Source of the DNA: Bacillota bacterium
GTDB lineage: Bacteria > Bacillota > Clostridia > Christensenellales > Borkfalkiaceae
Reading direction: 5' to 3'
Assembly (NCBI GenBank): GCA_003343805.1
Contig: QAKM01000044.1
Location: forward strand, 1 to 64,000
Length of the DNA stretch: 64,000 nt
The notes beneath the pieces are model-generated. The model made no database searches. It was not told where the DNA came from and worked only from the letters and a program-made list of their open reading frames with translations. Positions 59,859 through 64,000 of the stretch are shown here, one piece after another. A program made the translations under genes and the position numbers. The stretch's first letter is position 1. The number at the start of each line of letters is the position of its first letter.

Positions 59859-60914
59859 ATGAAACAGGATTATTATCAGGAACGAAATCTGAAAAATCTT
59901 GACCGCATTGATACGCTTTTGCAGGAGCTGCCCGTGTTCTGTGAAGACTTTTTGCGCGGAATTGAGATGCGCACGAGCGTGCTGACACGTCTCAATTACT
60001 GTTATGATCTTCGCATCTTTTTTGATTTCCTGGTCAAAAAGCGTCTCCGCGGGAAACAGGTCCATGAGGTTACGCTTGAAGATCTGGAGCGCATTACGGA
60101 TACGGACATCGAGATCTATTTGAGCTACCTCTCCAATTACACGTTTCGCGGCAAGCGGCTCTCCTGTGACGAACGTGCCAAGGCGAGAAAACTTTCTGCC
60201 GTGCGTTCCCTCTTTAAATATTTCTTTAATAAAGGGCTCATCGAAGTCAATAATACGGCGAAGGTTCCCACACCGAAGCTGCACGAGAAAGAGATCATCC
60301 GTCTTGAACAGGATGAGGTAAGTTCCCTTCTCGATGTTGCCGAGGACGGGAATGGCCTTTCCTCTCACGCGGAAGGTTATCACTCCAAGACCAAGATCCG
60401 CGATACAGCGATCCTTACCCTGTTTTTGGGTACCGGGATTCGTATTTCCGAGCTGGTCGGGCTAAATAATGAAAGTATTGATTTTTCGACAAATTCCTTT
60501 TTGATTACGCGCAAGGGCGGAAATCAGGCCCTTCTCTACTTCTCAGAAGAAGTCGGGGATGCGCTTGGAGCTTATCTGGCACAAAAGGAGGATGATCCGC
60601 GTGTGCCGCCGGAGGAGCACGCCCTCTTCCTTTCCATGCAATACCGTCGCATTACCGTTCGCGCAGTCGAGAATTTGGTCAAAAAATACGCAAAAATTGT
60701 CTCCCCTCTCAAAAAAATCACGCCACATAAGCTGCGTTCGACGTATGGCACCAGCTTATATCGCGAGACGGGAGACATCTATATCGTTGCCGATGTGCTT
60801 GGGCATAAGGACGTGAATACGACCAGGAAGCACTATGCAGCGATCACGGAGGATCACAGGAAATCTGTTGCAAACGCCATCCATTTAAGAAGCAATAAAA
60901 AGGATTCGCAATGA
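59859..60914 (+). CDS. Tyrosine recombinase (XerC/XerD-like)
   Basis: The protein cuts and rejoins DNA through a phosphotyrosine. Counted from the ATG at 59859 (351 residues), all catalytic residues are present: Arg195 (GTGIRISEL), Lys219 (TRKGGNQ), His290 and Arg293 (PHKLRSTYG), His316 (GHKDVNTT) and the nucleophile Tyr326 (KHYAAI). An N-terminal SAM-like DNA-binding domain occupies residues ~20-125. It is longer than typical Xer proteins (about 300). There is no phage or transposon context, and it is coupled to hflX by a 4-base overlap, so a housekeeping Xer role is likely but not proven. An ATG at 59850 would lie upstream of the predicted transcript start. Confidence 0.9.
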   Translation: MKQDYYQERNLKNLDRIDTLLQELPVFCEDFLRGIEMRTSVLTRLNYCYDLRIFFDFLVKKRLRGKQVHEVTLEDLERITDTDIEIYLSYLSNYTFRGKRLSCDERAKARKLSAVRSLFKYFFNKGLIEVNNTAKVPTPKLHEKEIIRLEQDEVSSLLDVAEDGNGLSSHAEGYHSKTKIRDTAILTLFLGTGIRISELVGLNNESIDFSTNSFLITRKGGNQALLYFSEEVGDALGAYLAQKEDDPRVPPEEHALFLSMQYRRITVRAVENLVKKYAKIVSPLKKITPHKLRSTYGTSLYRETGDIYIVADVLGHKDVNTTRKHYAAITEDHRKSVANAIHLRSNKKDSQ

Positions 60915-62128
60915 ACGAAGTTAAAGAACGTGTTTTTGTTATACAGCCGATTGAGAGCGACCGCTATCGTGTTTTGCAGGAAGAGGCGGTCGCTTTAATT
61001 GAGAGCGCCAATGCCGATTATGCGGGAACGGTCTATCAAAAGATACGCGAGATAAATCCTGCAACCTACATCGGGGAAGGCAAGGCGGCAGAGATCGCCG
61101 AGCTCATTTCCGGGCTTGATGTCACCGTCTTGTTCAATGGCGAGCTCTCCCCTTCTCAAACACTCAATTTGTCTGCCATTTTCGGCGGCCGGAAGGTGAT
61201 CGACCGTACCACACTGATTCTGGACATCTTTGCGCTTCGTGCGCAGAGCAGCGAGGGAAAAATTCAGGTGGAACTCGCTCAGCTAAAGTATCTCTACCCG
61301 CGTTTGCGCGGTAAGGGCGAGGCGCTCTCCCGTTTAGGAGGCGGCATTGGCACCCGAGGTCCCGGGGAAACTCAGTTGGAGACAGATCGCAGGCATATCC
61401 GCTCGCGTATCGATGCTCTGGAGCGAAAATTGCAGGAGCTGCAGCAGCGAAGAACGATGCTTGCAGAGCGCAGAAAAAAAGACAAGGTGCTTACGATCGC
61501 CCTTGTCGGGTACACGAATACAGGGAAATCTACCCTCCTGAATGCACTGACGGGAGCAGATGCAATGGTGAAGAATGCGCTCTTTGCGACGCTTGATCCG
61601 ACGTCCAGGTCATTCGAGATCGAAGGAGTCCCTTTTTTGCTCATCGATACGGTCGGCTTTTTGCAGGATCTTCCTCATCATCTGATCGAGGCGTTTCGGT
61701 CGACCTTGGAGAGCGCCGTTTGGTGTGATCTGGCTCTCATCGTCTGCAATGCAGCCGGAGAATACGAAATGGAGAAGCAGACCACGCTCTCGACGCTGCG
61801 CGGGATGGGATTTCATTCCCCCTATTTGCTTGTCTATAATCAGTGCGATCGGGTTGCGGATCGGGATTGCATTCCGCACGATGGTGTTGCGATCTCTGCA
61901 AAGTATAAACATGGCCTGGATGAACTCCGTGCTAAAATATACGAGATGCTGCAGGAAAATTTTGTTCGCTGCTGTCTGTCGATCCCCTATGTCGCTTTTT
62001 CGGAATATCGTTCCCTGCGCCCGATTCTGATCGAACGCCAAGTGAACTACACGGACAGCGGGATGGAAGTTGAGGCGATCGTTCCTGCGATCCATGCTTC
62101 CAAAGTGCAGAAGTTTCGCATAAAGTGA
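60911..62128 (+). CDS. hflX: GTPase HflX
   Basis: HflX is a ribosome-associated GTPase that splits stalled 70S ribosomes under stress. The 405-residue protein has the N-terminal HflX domain, the glycine-rich linker LGGGIGTRGPGETQLETDRR, a coiled-coil-like helix and the G domain. The P-loop is VGYTNTGKSTLLN, G2 lies in TLDPTSR and G3 is DTVGF. The G4 motif reads NQCD instead of the usual NKxD, which could weaken guanine specificity. A C-terminal domain follows. The stop codon is directly followed by an intergenic copy of the dispersed repeat. Confidence 0.94.
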   Translation: MNEVKERVFVIQPIESDRYRVLQEEAVALIESANADYAGTVYQKIREINPATYIGEGKAAEIAELISGLDVTVLFNGELSPSQTLNLSAIFGGRKVIDRTTLILDIFALRAQSSEGKIQVELAQLKYLYPRLRGKGEALSRLGGGIGTRGPGETQLETDRRHIRSRIDALERKLQELQQRRTMLAERRKKDKVLTIALVGYTNTGKSTLLNALTGADAMVKNALFATLDPTSRSFEIEGVPFLLIDTVGFLQDLPHHLIEAFRSTLESAVWCDLALIVCNAAGEYEMEKQTTLSTLRGMGFHSPYLLVYNQCDRVADRDCIPHDGVAISAKYKHGLDELRAKIYEMLQENFVRCCLSIPYVAFSEYRSLRPILIERQVNYTDSGMEVEAIVPAIHASKVQKFRIK

Positions 62129-62138
62129 ATATATTATA

Positions 62139-62167
62139 ATATTATGTCACGCATATTACTATGCAAA
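62139..62167 (-). repeat. Dispersed palindromic repeat, copy 6 (after hflX)
   Basis: On the minus strand, TTTGCATAGTAATATGCG followed by TGACATAATAT matches copy 1 at 28 of 29 positions. The single change turns the palindrome centre from GTAC into GTAA, a GNRA-type tetraloop in RNA. It is intergenic, between the converging ends of hflX and the small Cys-rich gene. Confidence 0.88.
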
Positions 62168-62178
62168 CATGATAAAAT

Positions 62179-62364
62179 TTAGTTTTCGTGGTACTGCTTC
62201 GGATCGGTATATACTTTTTCGATCTTGATCGTGGCATAATCCTGGATGTTCAGGCATTTTCCGCAATTATCGCAGATCTTATTGGGATCGAGATCGCAGA
62301 TCTCGCATTCCATGCAGTTATCGCAATCCTTCGTCTCGTCTAAAACGCATTTTATTCTTTCCAT
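62179..62364 (-). CDS. Small cysteine-rich protein of unknown function
   Basis: The 61-residue protein contains nine cysteines in the first ~40 residues, arranged as a lone Cys, then CDNCMECEIC and CDNCGKC. The C-terminus is not Cys-rich. The CxxC pairs suggest binding of zinc or an iron-sulfur cluster, but I do not recognise a characterised family. The ATG at 62364 follows AAGAAGGGCAG and lies 21 bases after the predicted transcript start; a longer in-frame start (62433) lies upstream of the promoter's -10 and is rejected. It is divergent from lexA across about 140 bases. Confidence 0.75.
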   Translation of the reverse strand: MERIKCVLDETKDCDNCMECEICDLDPNKICDNCGKCLNIQDYATIKIEKVYTDPKQYHEN

Positions 62365-62391
62365 ACTGCCCTTCTTGTTTTCTTTTTCTCT

Positions 62392-62420
62392 ATTATACCC
62401 TCTTCCCTGTTGTCTTGCAA
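62392..62420 (-). promoter_or_regulatory. Sigma-A promoter of the Cys-rich gene
   Basis: On the minus strand TTGCAA (62415-62420), a 17-base spacer and consensus TATAAT (62392-62397). Confidence 0.82.
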
Positions 62421-62448
62421 CTTTTTTTCGCAAATTTTATTTTTTGTG

Positions 62449-62460
62449 GAACATTTGTTT
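62449..62460 (+). promoter_or_regulatory. Candidate LexA operator (SOS box)
   Basis: GAACATTTGTTT matches the Gram-positive LexA box GAACnnnnGTTC except for the last base. It overlaps the first two bases of the lexA -35 hexamer, the expected position for autorepression. Confidence 0.6.
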
Positions 62461-62487
62461 GCGTTTTTTTGCCGGATGTGTTATACT
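62459..62487 (+). promoter_or_regulatory. Sigma-A promoter of lexA
   Basis: TTGCGT (62459-62464), a 17-base spacer and TATACT (62482-62487). +1 near 62494 leaves a leader of about 12 bases with AAGAGGTG at its very 5' end. Confidence 0.75.
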
Positions 62488-62505
62488 TAGCGTAAGAGGT
62501 GTTTC

Positions 62506-63105
62506 ATGGTAGATCAAAGCAAACTCAACGAAGTCCTTGCCTATGTCAATCGCTATAACGAGGAAAACGGCTTCCCCCCTACCGTCCGTGATATTTGTGC
62601 CGCGCTTGGCATCAAGTCTACGGCGACGGCCTACAGCTATATCAATCGTCTCCGTGAGGCCGGACTTTTAAATAAGGCCGACCGAAAGAAGCGTGCGGTC
62701 TCGCTTGTGGGGTCAGATACCGTCAAGGTGCCGCTTGTGGGTACGGTCACGGCCGGTCAGCCCATCCTGGCTATGGAGAGCTTTGAACGCTTTTATTCCC
62801 TTCCTGCGGAGGAATTTCACGGAGAGGAACTCTTTTTACTGCGCGTTCATGGCGACAGTATGATCGAAGCCGGCATCTTTGACGGTGACAAGGTCGTCGT
62901 ACGCAAGCAGGAGTGTGCCGAGAACGGTGATATTGTTGTCGCGCTCTTTGACGACGGCGTTGAGGAGGGCGCGACCGTCAAGCGCTTTTTCTCAAAGAGC
63001 GGCAAGATAATTTTGCATCCCGAGAACAGTTCTATGCAGGATTTTGTTTTGGATTCTGCGACTATCCTCGGAAAAGTGATCGGCCTCATCCGCAGTTTTA
63101 CTTGA
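62506..63105 (+). CDS. lexA: LexA repressor
   Basis: LexA represses SOS genes and cleaves itself when RecA filaments form. The 199-residue protein has an N-terminal winged helix (FPPTVRDICAALGIKSTATAYSYI) and a C-terminal S24 peptidase domain. The cleavage site is Ala83-Gly84 (VTAGQP), the nucleophile Ser118 (HGDSMI) and the general base Lys159 (ATVKRF). A candidate operator lies in its own promoter. A terminator follows. Confidence 0.95.
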   Translation: MVDQSKLNEVLAYVNRYNEENGFPPTVRDICAALGIKSTATAYSYINRLREAGLLNKADRKKRAVSLVGSDTVKVPLVGTVTAGQPILAMESFERFYSLPAEEFHGEELFLLRVHGDSMIEAGIFDGDKVVVRKQECAENGDIVVALFDDGVEEGATVKRFFSKSGKIILHPENSSMQDFVLDSATILGKVIGLIRSFT

Positions 63106-63153
63106 TTCTTTTACAGAAAGAGAGCATGGGCTTTCATCCGTGCTTTGATATGG

Positions 63154-63191
63154 AAAGAGCATCCCTTCCGTTTGGGTGGGATGCTCTTTTT
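63154..63191 (+). terminator. Terminator between lexA and rluB (bidirectional)
   Basis: A 12-bp perfect stem (AAAGAGCATCCC at 63154-63165, GGGATGCTCTTT at 63178-63189) is followed by T residues; the A-run at the left end suits the converging rluB transcript. Confidence 0.88.
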
Positions 63192-63195
63192 GATT

Positions 63196-63900
63196 TCAGA
63201 GATTCTGTAAGTAATAGACTTCCTCGGGAGAGAGTTTTCTTGCCTTGCCTCGGTCAAGTCCGCTCAGCGTGAGCTCTCCGATCTTGATGCGTTTCAAAAA
63301 ATCGATGTGCTTCCCTATGGTTTCAAACATCTTTCTGATCTCGCGGTTCTTTCCTTCGGTGAGGATCACGTGCAGTTTTGTAAAGGCTTTATCCGTTTCG
63401 ATGACGTTGATCTTGCACTTCTTGGTCACAACGCCTGGTTCGATCTCCACTCCGGCGCGCAGGCGGTTGAGTTCGGCCGGGGTGATGCTGCCCTCGATGC
63501 GGACAAGATAGGTCTTGGGGATCTCGCTCTGCGGCGCGGTCAGACGGTAGGCAAGGTTTCCGTCATTGGTCAGAATGAGGAGCCCCTCCGTCTCATAGTC
63601 GAGGCGTCCGACGGGATACACCCTGCCCGCTCCTTCCGGCAGCAGGTCCATGACGGTCTTTCTCTCCTTGTCGTCCGAGACGGTGCAAACATATCCCTTG
63701 GGTTTGTTGAGGATATAATATTCATATTTGACTTTATGGGAAAGGATCTTGCCGTCCAGCTCTACAACGTCGTCCGCTTCTACATGATCGCCCGCAACGG
63801 CGACCCGCCCGTTGATCTTGACGCGCCCTTCGCTGACGAGCACATCGCTGCCGCGGCGGGACGCGACGCCCTGTTCTGCCAAAAATTTGTTGATGCGCAT
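63196..63900 (-). CDS. rluB: rRNA pseudouridine synthase (RluB/RsuA family)
   Basis: The enzyme converts specific uridines of rRNA to pseudouridine. The 234-residue protein has an N-terminal S4 domain (MRINKFLAEQGVASRRGSDVL) and the RsuA-type catalytic domain. The catalytic Asp lies in VYPVGRLDYETEGLLILTNDG, the KPKGYVCT motif precedes it, and LTEGKNREIRKMFETIG follows. RluB (23S) is more usual in Firmicutes than RsuA (16S), but sequence alone does not settle this. The ATG at 63900 is set by the S4 domain start. Confidence 0.93.
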   Translation of the reverse strand: MRINKFLAEQGVASRRGSDVLVSEGRVKINGRVAVAGDHVEADDVVELDGKILSHKVKYEYYILNKPKGYVCTVSDDKERKTVMDLLPEGAGRVYPVGRLDYETEGLLILTNDGNLAYRLTAPQSEIPKTYLVRIEGSITPAELNRLRAGVEIEPGVVTKKCKINVIETDKAFTKLHVILTEGKNREIRKMFETIGKHIDFLKRIKIGELTLSGLDRGKARKLSPEEVYYLQNL

Positions 63901-63931
63901 ACTTCTTTCTGCTCCGGAAATTGTTGATTCT

Positions 63932-63960
63932 ATCATATACAAATCCGGCAAAAAAAGCAA
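63932..63960 (-). promoter_or_regulatory. Sigma-A promoter of rluB
   Basis: On the minus strand TTGCTT (63955-63960), a 17-base spacer and TATGAT (63932-63937). The last 40 bases of the window beyond it show no gene. Confidence 0.7.
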
Positions 63961-64000
63961 GTCCTTTTCAGGGAATTATGGGAACTTCCTCGTGCAGAAA

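Noticed and set aside
62126-62155. Possible dif site after hflX
   Set aside because: Only TTATGT of one arm matches the Firmicutes dif consensus, and the other arm is missing. The match falls within the dispersed repeat.

Overview
The window is a contiguous stretch of chromosome from a GC-rich, endospore-forming member of the Clostridia (Firmicutes). The sporulation genes spoIVA, the complete eight-gene spoIIIA operon and spoIVB show this. So do clostridial arrangements such as the IspH-S1 fusion, tlyA-nadK-argR-recN-spoIVB, and glgB-glgC-glgD-glgA-glgP. A more exact placement (for example Christensenellales) would be a guess. There is no rRNA, CRISPR array, phage or insertion sequence. Gene density is high, many genes overlap by ATGA/GTGA, and sigma-A promoters with 17-bp spacers are easy to read.

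Layout. 1-7.9 kb: the tail of an unidentified gene, a carboxymuconolactone-decarboxylase-like gene, spoIVA, a BaiN-type flavoprotein, then an operon of a chorismate mutase-cytidylate kinase fusion, an acyltransferase and an IspH-ribosomal S1 fusion. 8.0-12.0 kb: two tRNA-Leu genes bracket a minus-strand block (lytic transglycosylase, coaE, polA). 12.3-22.9 kb: one polysaccharide operon that makes its own GDP-mannose precursors (manA, phosphomannomutase, manC) and encodes a priming transferase, three glycosyltransferases, a Wzy-like polymerase/ligase and a Wzx-like flippase. 23-25.7 kb: a cytoplasmic GH51 arabinofuranosidase. 25.9-30.3 kb: spoIIIAA-AH. 30.4-40.8 kb: an Asp23 protein, nusB, folD, ispA, dxs, tlyA, nadK, argR, recN, spoIVB and a D,D-carboxypeptidase. 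41-48.6 kb: lysA, htpG, a cold-shock gene, murC, a DUF815 ATPase and ilvC. 48.8-59.3 kb: glycogen synthesis and breakdown plus a GH13 enzyme. 59.3-64 kb: a gene-free AT-rich stretch, a Xer-type recombinase, hflX, a small Cys-rich protein, lexA and rluB.

The most unusual signal is a short dispersed palindromic repeat. It is a 14-bp perfect palindrome (GCATAGTACTATGC) with a T-rich left flank and a GTGACATAAT right flank. Six copies were found. Three lie inside unrelated protein-coding genes (the BaiN-type gene, spoIIIAE, dxs), all in the same orientation and reading frame, so each protein carries a variant of the peptide LHSTMRDII. Three are intergenic, including one in the loop of a transcription terminator and one just after hflX. 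This resembles in concept the Rickettsia palindromic elements, but the sequence is not one I recognise.

Other points: sigma-E-like promoters with 14-bp spacers stand before spoIVA, spoIIIAA and a lytic transglycosylase. Five promoters (polA, nadK, the recombinase, spoIIIAA, the transglycosylase) place the predicted transcription start within 0-3 nt of the ATG, suggesting leaderless mRNAs. GlgB and GlgA carry oppositely charged low-complexity tails. All assignments come from reading the sequence and from knowledge of the families; no database search was run.
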